Assembly (NCBI GenBank): GCA_025934375.1
Contig: JAICYD010000063.1
Coordinates: 1 to 39,070, forward strand
Reading direction: 5' to 3'
DNA: 39,070 nt
Source: Streptosporangiaceae bacterium
Lineage (GTDB): Bacteria; Actinomycetota; Actinomycetes; Streptosporangiales; Streptosporangiaceae
Under the pieces are notes generated by a model, which ran no database searches, was not told the DNA's origin, and was given only the letters and a program-made list of their open reading frames with translations. The translations under genes were made by a program, and so were the position numbers. The number at the start of each line of letters is the position of its first letter. Positions within the stretch are counted from its first letter, which is position 1. Below, one piece after another: positions 16,972 to 24,375 of this stretch.

Positions 16972-17141
16972 CTGGTGCAGCCTCCGTCCGTACATCCGGC
17001 TCGCCGGGAGGGCACGCGGAAACCGCGCGGGCCCTCCGCGGCTTGCCGGATCGCTCGAAGCTGTGCTCGCAGGCTCGCTTCGCCTCGCGACGATCGAGGT
17101 AGGCGATTCCTCCCGTCCCGTTAGCCGTAGTGGCCAAAGGC

Positions 17142-17170
17142 GAACGGCCCCTGGGATCCAGGGGCCGTTC
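17142..17170. terminator. bidirectional terminator between convergent operons
   Basis: A perfect 13-bp stem (GAACGGCCCCTGG with CCAGGGGCCGTTC) closed by a 3-nt loop lies between the GTPase pair (plus) and the ABC importer operon (minus), 20 nt beyond the binding-protein stop. The 170 nt before it (16972-17141) hold smaller GC-rich inverted repeats and no gene I can support. Confidence 0.85.
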
Positions 17171-17189
17171 CCATAAGTTACCTTGGCCG

Positions 17190-18419
17190 CTACTTGAACA
17201 GGGTCGCCGACCCGTCGGAGTTGATGACCTCCATGGCGGAGAGCACCTGGGTGATGTTCTCGTAGTTATCCGGGGTGCGGTTCCAGACGATGCCCAGCGT
17301 GTTGATGTTCAGGTGCTGGAGCTTTTGCATTATCTTGGTCTCGTCGGTGACCGTACCTGCCTGCGTCATGGCCCAGTTGATCTCCAGGCCGGCGTCCCAT
17401 CCTTCCTGGCTGTTGTCGATCTGGTCCTCTTTGCCGAGGCCGGCGCCCTTCATGCCGTCCATGTACTGCTGCAGGCCCGCGGCGGTGGCCTTGGCCTGGT
17501 CAGTGGTGCCCTGCTTGGCCTTGTCGAGCCACTGGGACATCGACCCCAGGACGTAGATGTTCTTCATGTTCGACGCGCCGCCAGCCGCCGCGATGAAGCT
17601 GGGCAGCTCGCACGCGGAGCACTCGGAGATCGGGATGTTCGGGTCCTGCGTGCGGATCGCGCGGATCGCGGTGATCGAGGGGGTGCCGGGCACCAGGCCG
17701 AACAAGATGATGTCCGGCTTGGCCGCCAGTAGGTTGGTCACCTGCGGGGTCACGTCGGTCGCGGCGAGCGGGGCGATCTGGGTGGACACGAGCTGGAAGC
17801 CGTACTGCTTGGCCAGTGCCTGCACGGTCTGCTGGTTGGCGAGGCAGACCGGGCCGCAGTCGTTCTCGATCAGCGCGACGCGCTGGTAATGCCGCGGCAC
17901 GATGAGGTTCTGCACCGAGTCGTACTGGTCCTGGTAGAAGACGTCGTAGAAGCCGGGGAAGCCGTAGGAGTTCAGTTGGCTGGCCGGGTAGCCGTTGGAC
18001 TGCCAGCCCGAGGACAAGCTGATGAGGACCGTCTTGTTGGCGATCGCGATCGGCATCGCCGACTCGGTGTCCGCGCCCGATTCCGGGCCGATGATGACGT
18101 TGGCGTGGTAGGTCTGGATGCACTTCTTGGCGTTGAGCTCGGAGTTGGCCGCGTTGGACTGGTTGTTCAGGTTGAAGTACTTGACCTGGTGGCCCATGAT
18201 GCCACCGTGCTTGTTGATGTAGTCGAAGTAGGCGGTCGCGCCCCAGTTGTCGGTCTGCCCGATCTGTGCGTACGGGCCGGACAGGGCCAGGTCGCCGCAG
18301 GCGATGATCTGCGAGTTCGACCCCCCGGAACCTCCGCCCCCGGAACTGCACGCGGCGAGCGCCGTGACCGCGAGGAACGCCGCGGCGGCGAGCGGGATCA
18401 GCTTTGATCTTCGCTTCAT
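17190..18419 (-). CDS. branched-chain-amino-acid-type ABC importer binding lipoprotein
   Basis: A 409-aa type-I periplasmic binding protein (LivJ/Peripla_BP_6 family). The signal peptide ends in lipobox LAAC, with lipidated C24, followed by a Gly/Ser tether. The fold begins at IIACGDLALSGPYAQIGQ and has YFDYINKHGGIMGHQVKY and GPESGADTESAMPIA. Unusual are two close Cys pairs, CGPVC and CSAC, which could form disulfides outside the cell. The start at 18419 follows a strong AAGGAGG (overlapping the stop of the gene before it), so this last gene of the operon has its own strong translation signal, fitting the need for excess binding protein. The ligand is unknown; the operon suggests a hydroxy acid, hydroxyproline-like or sugar-acid compound. 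Confidence 0.9.
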   Translation of the reverse strand: MKRRSKLIPLAAAAFLAVTALAACSSGGGGSGGSNSQIIACGDLALSGPYAQIGQTDNWGATAYFDYINKHGGIMGHQVKYFNLNNQSNAANSELNAKKCIQTYHANVIIGPESGADTESAMPIAIANKTVLISLSSGWQSNGYPASQLNSYGFPGFYDVFYQDQYDSVQNLIVPRHYQRVALIENDCGPVCLANQQTVQALAKQYGFQLVSTQIAPLAATDVTPQVTNLLAAKPDIILFGLVPGTPSITAIRAIRTQDPNIPISECSACELPSFIAAAGGASNMKNIYVLGSMSQWLDKAKQGTTDQAKATAAGLQQYMDGMKGAGLGKEDQIDNSQEGWDAGLEINWAMTQAGTVTDETKIMQKLQHLNINTLGIVWNRTPDNYENITQVLSAMEVINSDGSATLFK

Positions 18420-18434
18420 GATGATTCAGCCTCC

Positions 18435-20444
18435 TTATAGGCCGACTAGTAGAGAGGTGACGACGGGTGATGCCCGGAAGCCTTCGGGGTCGCCGTCGAA
18501 GACGAGGCGGCCCTGAGACAAGACGAAGATGCGCTCGCTGACCTGGGCGACCAGGTCGAGGTCGTGCTCGACGAGCAGCACGCAGGTGCGGGCGGCCAGT
18601 TGCGACAGCGTGACGGCCAGCCGCTGGCGCTGCTCCTCCGACAGCCCGGAGGCCGGCTCGTCCAGCAGCAGGAGCCGGGGCTCCGGCGCCATCGCGCGGG
18701 CGAGCTCAACCATCCGCTGGGCTTCCAGCGTGAGGGAGGAGACCTCGCGGTCCTGGATGTCAGCCAGGCCCAGGTCGCGCAGTGCCGTGGCCGCCTTCGC
18801 GCGCGCGTCGGCCAGGCGGCTGCGGGTGATGCGGGTGATGATGCTGGCGTGATGGCTGGCCAGGCAGGAGACCGCGACGTTGTCCAAGACGGTGCGGCCC
18901 TTGACCAGATGAACCGCCTGGAAGGTGCGGCTGATGCCGAGGTCGAACCGTTCGTGCGGAGGGCGCCTGCCGATGTCGGTCCCATTGAGCAGCACCTGGC
19001 CGCGCTCGGCGCGGACGCTGCCCCCGATGACGTTCAGCAGCGTGGACTTGCCCGCGCCGTTTGGCCCGCACAGCCCGAACAGGCCATGTGACGGGAGGCT
19101 GATCGACACGTCGTCCAAGACGGTGAGCCCGCCGTATTCCTTGCCGATGCCCCTGACCTCCAGCAGCGCCTGGCCGCGGGCCGGTGATAGCGGGGCGCTG
19201 GCGCCATCGCGCTGGTCGAGCGCCGGGTCGCTGGCGTCGCTGCCCCGCGGCACGGCCGCTTCCCCCCGTGTCGCTGGCCCTTCCGGCACGGATAGTTCCG
19301 CGTCGATGGCCCCGCTGCCACGGGTCGCCTGGCGGTCGATGGCCCTCCAGCCACGGATAGAGCGGGTCAATGGCCCCCGCGACCCCGAATGGCTTCGGGT
19401 CGATGGCCCTCCAGCCCCGGAACCGCCGAGTCGCCCGCGCAGCCACGCGACGGCGGCGGTCGCGATTCCCGCCAGGCCCTCCGCGTCGACCAGCAGCACG
19501 ACCGTGAGCACCACGCCCTCGACGACCAGGATGTTGACGCTCACCCACGACGAGGCGCCCTGGAGGTACTGGATGACCAGCGCCCCGACCACCGCCCCGA
19601 TGATGGAGCGGCGGCCGCCGATGAACAGCATGATCAGCAGCGCGAGCTCGGCGGTCGGGTCCACGATCGTCTCCGGGACGAACTGCTGCGTCCCCGCGTA
19701 GGCGGCGCCGCCGAGCGAGGCGAACACGCAGCCGAGCACGAACAGCTCCAGCTTGCGCCGCGGCGTGCGCACGCCCATCGCGGCGGCGGTCCGCTCGTCG
19801 ACGCCCAGCACGAACAGCTCCAGCCCGATGTCGGAGCGCAGCACCCGGGACGCCACGAACACCGCGATGGCCAGGAACGCCACCACTACGAGCCCGCCGC
19901 CGACGGCCACCGACGCCTGCGAGTCGCCCGGCCATAGCGTCCCGGTGAGCGGTTGCCCGACCGCTCCGCCCAGGTACGACGCCGAGGTCACGTAACCGAC
20001 CGCGATCAGCGGCAGCATCAAGGTCGCCACGGCTAGCGCCAGCCCGGACGCGCGCGTCACCACGACGCCGAGCGCGAACGCGGCGATCCCGGCGCCGATC
20101 ATCACCAGCGGGGTCGCCTCCAGCACCGACATGCCCAGGTTGCCGTTGAGCAACGCCACGCCATACGCGCCCGCCCCCATGAACACCGACTGGCTGAACG
20201 CGATCTGCTGGGAGAACCCGATCTGCACCGCCATTCCCGCGGTGACGATCGCGTAGCAGGCCGACAAGACGAACACCGACCCGGCGTACTCCTGGCCCCA
20301 GATCAAGACGATCGCGGCCCCGGCCACGAGCACCAGAGCGGTCGGCCCGAGTCCCATCCCGCGCAGGCCAGCGACGCGGTTCATCCCCGCTCTGCTCATC
20401 TCGACACCGCTCATCTCGACACCGCTCGTCCCGACACCGCTCAT
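18435..20444 (-). CDS. fused LivM-type permease and LivG-type ATPase
   Basis: A 669-aa single frame. Residues ~30-330 form a LivM-like permease with about eight membrane helices (QIGFSQQIAFSQSVFMGAGAYG, GVDERTAAAMGVRTPRRK, FIGGRRSIIGAVVGALV). Residues ~430-669 form a LivG-like ATPase: Walker A GPNGAGKST, Q-loop SRTFQAVHLV, Walker B LLLLDEPASGL and switch His in LVEHDLD. The ABC signature is degenerate (SSLTLEAQRMVELARAM instead of SGGQ/YGQQ). The linker (about 335-425) is made of a ~32-bp repeat family also found at 29156-29330. The start overlaps the livH stop (ATGA) inside a 15-bp repeat that provides several in-frame ATGs. M-G fusions are known in Liv systems; the repeat-derived linker is the odd part. 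Confidence 0.9.
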   Translation of the reverse strand: MSGVGTSGVEMSGVEMSRAGMNRVAGLRGMGLGPTALVLVAGAAIVLIWGQEYAGSVFVLSACYAIVTAGMAVQIGFSQQIAFSQSVFMGAGAYGVALLNGNLGMSVLEATPLVMIGAGIAAFALGVVVTRASGLALAVATLMLPLIAVGYVTSASYLGGAVGQPLTGTLWPGDSQASVAVGGGLVVVAFLAIAVFVASRVLRSDIGLELFVLGVDERTAAAMGVRTPRRKLELFVLGCVFASLGGAAYAGTQQFVPETIVDPTAELALLIMLFIGGRRSIIGAVVGALVIQYLQGASSWVSVNILVVEGVVLTVVLLVDAEGLAGIATAAVAWLRGRLGGSGAGGPSTRSHSGSRGPLTRSIRGWRAIDRQATRGSGAIDAELSVPEGPATRGEAAVPRGSDASDPALDQRDGASAPLSPARGQALLEVRGIGKEYGGLTVLDDVSISLPSHGLFGLCGPNGAGKSTLLNVIGGSVRAERGQVLLNGTDIGRRPPHERFDLGISRTFQAVHLVKGRTVLDNVAVSCLASHHASIITRITRSRLADARAKAATALRDLGLADIQDREVSSLTLEAQRMVELARAMAPEPRLLLLDEPASGLSEEQRQRLAVTLSQLAARTCVLLVEHDLDLVAQVSERIFVLSQGRLVFDGDPEGFRASPVVTSLLVGL
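19230..19420 (-). repeat. ~32-bp repeat family B, copy inside the LivM-LivG linker
   Basis: On the minus strand, five to six diverged units with core GAGGGCCATCGACCCG recur every 31-34 bp, joined by CTATCCGTGGC-like spacers. The frame stays open although the period is not a multiple of three, so units are read as GPSTR, RAIDR or GAIDA. An approximately 80-nt stretch matches the intergenic array at 29220-29300. Confidence 0.8.
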
Positions 20445-20454
20445 CCCGACACCG
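20395..20454 (-). repeat. 15-bp tandem repeat (4 units) at the livH stop / livMG start
   Basis: CTCATCTCGACACCG units at 20395, 20410, 20425 and 20440 (the last two slightly changed). On the minus strand three of the four carry ATG in the livMG frame (MSGVGTSGVEMSGVEMS), so the repeat has multiplied the start-codon region. The livH stop overlaps the first ATG. Confidence 0.85.
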
Positions 20455-21325
20455 CGGATTCGAAGCCCAGGCCGCGCGGCCAGGCGAGCACGAGCGCGGC
20501 GAGGATCGCGTACATCACCGTCGTGCCGTACTCGGCGGACACGTAGCCGCCGAGCAGCGCCTCCAGCACGCCGATGAACAGTCCCGCCAGCAGTGCCCGC
20601 CCGGGTTTACGGAACCCGCCGTAGGCGGCGGCGAGGAACCCGGTCAGCGAGATCGTCGCGCCCGACAGGTACGTGTAACCGGTGATCGGCGACTCGACGA
20701 TCCCGAACACCGCGGCGATGACCGCCGTCCCGACGAAGATCCACCGCCGGTAGCGCCGCGTGTCGATGCCGACGATCCGCGCCCCGAGCGCGTTCTCGCC
20801 GGAGGCCTCCAGCGCCTTGCCGCCCAGCGTGAACCGGATGTAAACCCAGAACAGCCCCCCGATCAGCAGAGCGCACGCGAGCACCAAGATCCCGGCCCGC
20901 GCCACGTGCAAGTCCGCCACCGCGATGGAGGCCCCGTTCCAGAGCGCGGGCGCGGCGTGCACGTCGCTGCCGAAGGCCATCTTCGCTACCCCGTCGATGA
21001 AGAACGACAGCGCGAAGGTGAAGAAGAACGTCAGCACGATGCCCTCGGCCCGGCCCCGCCCGTCGACCGCCAGCCGCAGCACGATGATGTCGTACAACCA
21101 GGCGAAGACGGACACGATCAGCAGCGTGGTGATGATCGCGGCCCACAGCGGCAGGCCGCGCACCCGGTACAGGCTGTCCACGCACAGCGCGCCCACCATG
21201 GCGAAGTCGCCGACGGCCAGGTTGAGGATGTTCGAGACCCGGTACCAGACGGCCACGCACACCGCGAAGGTCGCGTAGATCGACCCGGTGACGACTCCGG
21301 CGATGATCAGGTTGCCAAGCTTCAC
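20441..21325 (-). CDS. LivH-type ABC permease
   Basis: A ~294-aa integral membrane permease of the branched-chain amino-acid (HAAT) importer class. It begins with LGNLIIAGVVTGSIYATFAV and has the LivH landmarks VSNILNLAVGDFAMVGAL, FTLGGKALEASGENALGARIVGIDTRR (the coupling-helix region contacting the ATPases) and an AAAYGGFRKPGRALLAGLFIG block; eight or so helices. GTG at 21325 is chosen because it overlaps the livF stop as GTGA; an in-frame ATG at 21364 would lie inside livF. It forms the membrane channel with the LivM half of the fusion protein. Confidence 0.9.
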   Translation of the reverse strand: MKLGNLIIAGVVTGSIYATFAVCVAVWYRVSNILNLAVGDFAMVGALCVDSLYRVRGLPLWAAIITTLLIVSVFAWLYDIIVLRLAVDGRGRAEGIVLTFFFTFALSFFIDGVAKMAFGSDVHAAPALWNGASIAVADLHVARAGILVLACALLIGGLFWVYIRFTLGGKALEASGENALGARIVGIDTRRYRRWIFVGTAVIAAVFGIVESPITGYTYLSGATISLTGFLAAAYGGFRKPGRALLAGLFIGVLEALLGGYVSAEYGTTVMYAILAALVLAWPRGLGFESAVSG

Positions 21326-22179
21326 GCGGTCACTCCGTTCCGCACCTCGACCCGCTGGCTGCACAGGGTCAGCGCGCGCTTCGGAGCCTCCTCCACGATG
21401 ATCAGCGTCGTGCCGTCCGCGTGGATCCCGGCCAGCGCCTCATACACCCGCTGGGCGACGGCCTCCGCCAGGCCCAGGCACGGCTCGTCGACCGCGAGGA
21501 TCTTCGGGTTCGCGGCCAGGCCGCGCGCGATCGCGACCATCTGCTGCTGCCCGCCAGACAGCGTCCCGGCGACCTGCCGCAAGTGCGGCTTGAGCTCCGG
21601 GAAAAGCTCGATGGCCCTGCCAAACGGGGCTGAGTTCCTCGCCGTCGCGATGCTGCGCGTCCACGTGTAGCAGCCGAGGATCACGTTGTCCCACGCGGAC
21701 AGGTCCGGGTACAGCTGGCGGCGCTCGGGGACGAGGGTGAGGCCGTGCCGTGCCATCCACCGGACATCGCCATTGGGTGCCGCCGCGCCGAACACTTCCA
21801 CGGTTCCCTTGCGCCGGACCATCCCGGTGATGCCCATGAGGATCGACGACTTGCCGTTCCCGTTCGGCCCGGTGATCGCGCACGCCGCGCCGTCGGCCAC
21901 GGTAAACGAGGCATCGTGCACCGCGGTCACGTTCCCGTAGGCGACCGACAGGCTCGCCACCCGCAGTGCTGTGCTTCCCGCGTGGCCAGAAAGCAGGCCA
22001 CGCTCGCCGGCTGTGCTTCCCGCGTGGCCAGAAAGCAGGCCACGCTCGCCGACGGCGCGCTCTGCTTCCCCGCGTGCCCCAACCCCAGGGGCGCGCTCAG
22101 CCTCCGGGACGCTTTCGCGCGATGTCTTCCCTCGCCTCCGCTCCCTCGTTCCTCGGTCACTCCGGCTCAGTCCATCCAT
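21322..22179 (-). CDS. LivF-type ABC ATPase with repeat-derived N-terminal extension
   Basis: The ATPase core starts at about 21966 (LRVASLSVAYGNVTAVHD): Walker A GPNGNGKSS, Q-loop LVPERRQLYP, signature LSGGQQQM and Walker B ILAVDEPCLGLA, with IIVEEAPKRAL at the switch position, where the usual His appears replaced (family VEQN). The frame is open upstream to 22368, and the first ATG after the ilvD stop is at 22179. That adds about 70 residues built from dispersed repeat family A (MDGLSRSDRGTRERRRG) and a 42-bp duplication (GERGLLSGHAGSTA twice). The true start may instead be GTG 21960, giving a ~212-aa protein that lacks the extension. It energises import together with the LivG half. Confidence 0.82.
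   Translation of the reverse strand: MDGLSRSDRGTRERRRGKTSRESVPEAERAPGVGARGEAERAVGERGLLSGHAGSTAGERGLLSGHAGSTALRVASLSVAYGNVTAVHDASFTVADGAACAITGPNGNGKSSILMGITGMVRRKGTVEVFGAAAPNGDVRWMARHGLTLVPERRQLYPDLSAWDNVILGCYTWTRSIATARNSAPFGRAIELFPELKPHLRQVAGTLSGGQQQMVAIARGLAANPKILAVDEPCLGLAEAVAQRVYEALAGIHADGTTLIIVEEAPKRALTLCSQRVEVRNGVTA
21968..22051 (-). repeat. 42-bp tandem duplication with internal hairpin
   Basis: Two identical 42-bp units (21968-22009, 22010-22051) and a degraded third. Each contains CGTGGCC-N8-GGCCACG on the minus strand, able to form a hairpin. They sit at the 5' end of livF. Confidence 0.88.
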
Positions 22180-22225
22180 CGCTGCGCCCCTCCGGCTCGG
22201 CCCCGCGCGGCCTCTTCCTGTATTC
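22100..22225 (-). repeat. dispersed repeat family A, copy 2
   Basis: The minus strand reads GATGGACTGAGCCGGAGTGA and then ACGAGGGAGCGGAGGCGAGG, matching 8400-8500 on the plus strand with few changes and a similar GGAAGAGG flank. Located between the ilvD stop and the livF core. Confidence 0.75.
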
Positions 22226-22228
22226 CGG

Positions 22229-23923
22229 TCACGGCCGAACCTGCGGATCGGGCAGGAGGACAGCACCTTCGGGGAGCGGGCGGACCAGCCGCGCGTAGGC
22301 CGACAGCCAGCCCCGTTCCGCAGACGGCGCTCGCGGCGGCAGGGCCGCGCGCCGCCTTTCCAGCTCATCGGCCGGGACGTCCAGGTCGGCCGTGCGACCC
22401 GGCACGTCGATCCGGATCACGTCCCCGTCCCGCACCAGCGCGAGCGGGCCGCCGCGGGCCGCCTCCGGGGACACCTCACCGACCACGATGCCCTTGTTGA
22501 CCAGGCCGGACAGCTGCCCGTCGGTGACGACGGCGACCTGCCCGGTCATCCCGGCGCCGTCCAGCGCGAACACCAGCCGGGACGCCATTCCCATGCCGGG
22601 CGAGCCGGTGGGCCCCTGGCCGCGCAGCACGACGACCTCGCCGGCCTGGACCTGGCCATCGCGCACGGCCTCCAGCGACTCATCCGGGGACTCGAAGACG
22701 CGGGCCGGGCCGGTGAACTCCAGCCGCCGGTCGTCGGCGACCGCGAGCTTGACGATCCCCCCGTCGGGGGCGAGGCTGCCCCGCACGAGCACGATGGTCG
22801 GCCGTCGGCCCAGCGGGCGGCTCAGCGGCCGGATGACCTCCGGGTCGGCGACCTCGTAGTCGGCCAGGTTCTCGCTGACCGTCTTCCCGGTCACCGTGAG
22901 CGCGGAACCGTCGAGCAGCGGCTCCAGTTGCTTCATGACCGCCCGGGTGCCGCCGGCGTCCTCGAACGACTCGATGGGCGCCTCGCCGTTCGGCCGGATC
23001 GCCGTGACGAGCGGCACCTGGTCCGCGAGCGTCTCGAACAGCCGGTACACGTCCACGCCGGCCTCCGCCTCGGCCGCGACCGCCTGCAGGTGCTTGACCG
23101 AGTTGATCGATCCGCTGACCGAAAGGACGCACGTGACCGCGTTGCGGAACGCGGCCGGGGTCAGCACGTCGCGCGGCCTGACGTTCGCCTCGACGAGGGC
23201 AAGGATCCGCGTCGCCGCGTCCTCCACCGCCTGCCACATGCGGTCGCCGTTGGCGCGGGTGGGCGTGGAGCCGGGCAGCGCCATCCCGAGCGCCTCGCTG
23301 GCCAGGTGCATCGTGTTGGCGGTGCCCATCCCCGCGCACACCCCCGGCCCGAGGACCGCGTTCTCGCTCATCTCGGTGAGCTCGTCCACGCTGAGCTTGC
23401 CGTTGGCGACGTGCCCGGCGGCCAGGAACACGTCCTCGATGTCGCAGTGCCGCCCCCGGTAGCTGCCGCTCTGCTGGTAGCCGCAGGCGACGACGATCGT
23501 CGGGATATTCAGCCGGGCGGCCGCCATCAGCTGGCCGGGCGCGGTCTTGTCGCAGGAGGCCAGGCAGATCATCCCGTCCAGCTGCGCGCCCTCGACGCCG
23601 ACCTCGATGTCGTTGGTGATCAGGTCGCGGGCCGACAGGATGTAGCCGCCACGGTGCCCGGCGCTGTGGATGAAGTCGCTGGGCGCGGCGGTGCGCACCT
23701 CGAACGCCACCCCGCCCGCCGCCTCGACGGCCCGCCTGGCCTGCCGGGCGATCTCATCAAGGTGGGAGAAGCAGATCGCCAGCTGGGACGAGGAGTTCAC
23801 GATCGCGATCTTGGGCTTGCGCATGTCCTCATCGCTGAGCCCGAGCGCCAGCCACTGCGCCCGTCGCGTCGCCCACCGGGACGTCCCCGGCTCGTAGTTC
23901 GAGCGAAGTTCTCGCATGGTCAT
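22229..23923 (-). CDS. IlvD/Edd family dehydratase
   Basis: A 564-aa Fe-S dehydratase of the family containing dihydroxy-acid dehydratase, phosphogluconate dehydratase and aldonate (arabonate, xylonate) dehydratases. The three cluster cysteines are visible in NSSSQLAICFSHL, LASCDKTAPGQ and GVCAGMGTANTM; late family blocks GPTGSPGMGMASRL and VTDGQLSGLVNKG are present. Its ATG overlaps the stop of the small aconitase-X gene (ATGA). Housekeeping IlvD usually lies with ilvBNC; here it is embedded in a catabolic operon, so a sugar-acid or hydroxy-acid substrate is more likely than valine synthesis. Substrate is inference. Confidence 0.9.
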   Translation of the reverse strand: MTMRELRSNYEPGTSRWATRRAQWLALGLSDEDMRKPKIAIVNSSSQLAICFSHLDEIARQARRAVEAAGGVAFEVRTAAPSDFIHSAGHRGGYILSARDLITNDIEVGVEGAQLDGMICLASCDKTAPGQLMAAARLNIPTIVVACGYQQSGSYRGRHCDIEDVFLAAGHVANGKLSVDELTEMSENAVLGPGVCAGMGTANTMHLASEALGMALPGSTPTRANGDRMWQAVEDAATRILALVEANVRPRDVLTPAAFRNAVTCVLSVSGSINSVKHLQAVAAEAEAGVDVYRLFETLADQVPLVTAIRPNGEAPIESFEDAGGTRAVMKQLEPLLDGSALTVTGKTVSENLADYEVADPEVIRPLSRPLGRRPTIVLVRGSLAPDGGIVKLAVADDRRLEFTGPARVFESPDESLEAVRDGQVQAGEVVVLRGQGPTGSPGMGMASRLVFALDGAGMTGQVAVVTDGQLSGLVNKGIVVGEVSPEAARGGPLALVRDGDVIRIDVPGRTADLDVPADELERRRAALPPRAPSAERGWLSAYARLVRPLPEGAVLLPDPQVRP

Positions 23924-24375
23924 GCCTTGTAGACCTCCAGGTAGCCGGAGTCCGCGTCGATGCGGACGTAGTCGCCGGTGGCGATCACCCGACAGGGGTC
24001 ATCGTCAAGGTCAGTGAGGGTCGGGACGCGGGTGACCACCGCCCCGAGCGCGGACTTCGCGCTGATCCGGGCGATGACCATGCCCAGCGGGGCGGTGCCC
24101 TGGAGCCGGGTGGCCTGGAAGAACCCCGCCCAGCCGGAGGACCCCTTGGCACTGGGAAAGACGAGGATCTTGCCGGTGAAGCAGGCGCTGAACAGCGCGT
24201 GCCGCCGCTCAATGATCGTGCCCTTCGCCGGGTCGATCCCGCCCCACCCGGAGATCGGCTCGGGGGAGACCATCGCCTCGCCCACGGCGATGCCCGGCAC
24301 CACGATCCGCCCGCGCAAAGTCAGCTTGGCCCCGGCCGCCAGCGACGGCGATGAGGGGGAAGACGGAGTGCTCAA
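23920..24375 (-). CDS. aconitase-X small subunit (DUF126 swivelling domain)
   Basis: About 151 aa. The Ser/Pro-rich start leads into LTLRGRIVVPGIAVGEAMVS and SGWGGIDPAKGTII, then GKILVFPSAKGSSGWAGF, the small-subunit pattern of AcnX in which the Ser-rich turn contributes to the active site. TTG at 24375 overlaps the stop of the large subunit gene (TTGA), so this is the supported start; upstream frame is shadow of the large subunit. AcnX enzymes characterised in bacteria include cis-3-hydroxy-L-proline dehydratase; archaeal ones dehydrate mevalonate 5-phosphate. Confidence 0.87.
   Translation of the reverse strand: MSTPSSPSSPSLAAGAKLTLRGRIVVPGIAVGEAMVSPEPISGWGGIDPAKGTIIERRHALFSACFTGKILVFPSAKGSSGWAGFFQATRLQGTAPLGMVIARISAKSALGAVVTRVPTLTDLDDDPCRVIATGDYVRIDADSGYLEVYKA

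Noticed and set aside
16972..17141. tRNA or small RNA gene between convergent operons
   Set aside because: No T-arm GTTCRA or cloverleaf could be drawn; only GC-rich inverted repeats and the terminator are present.
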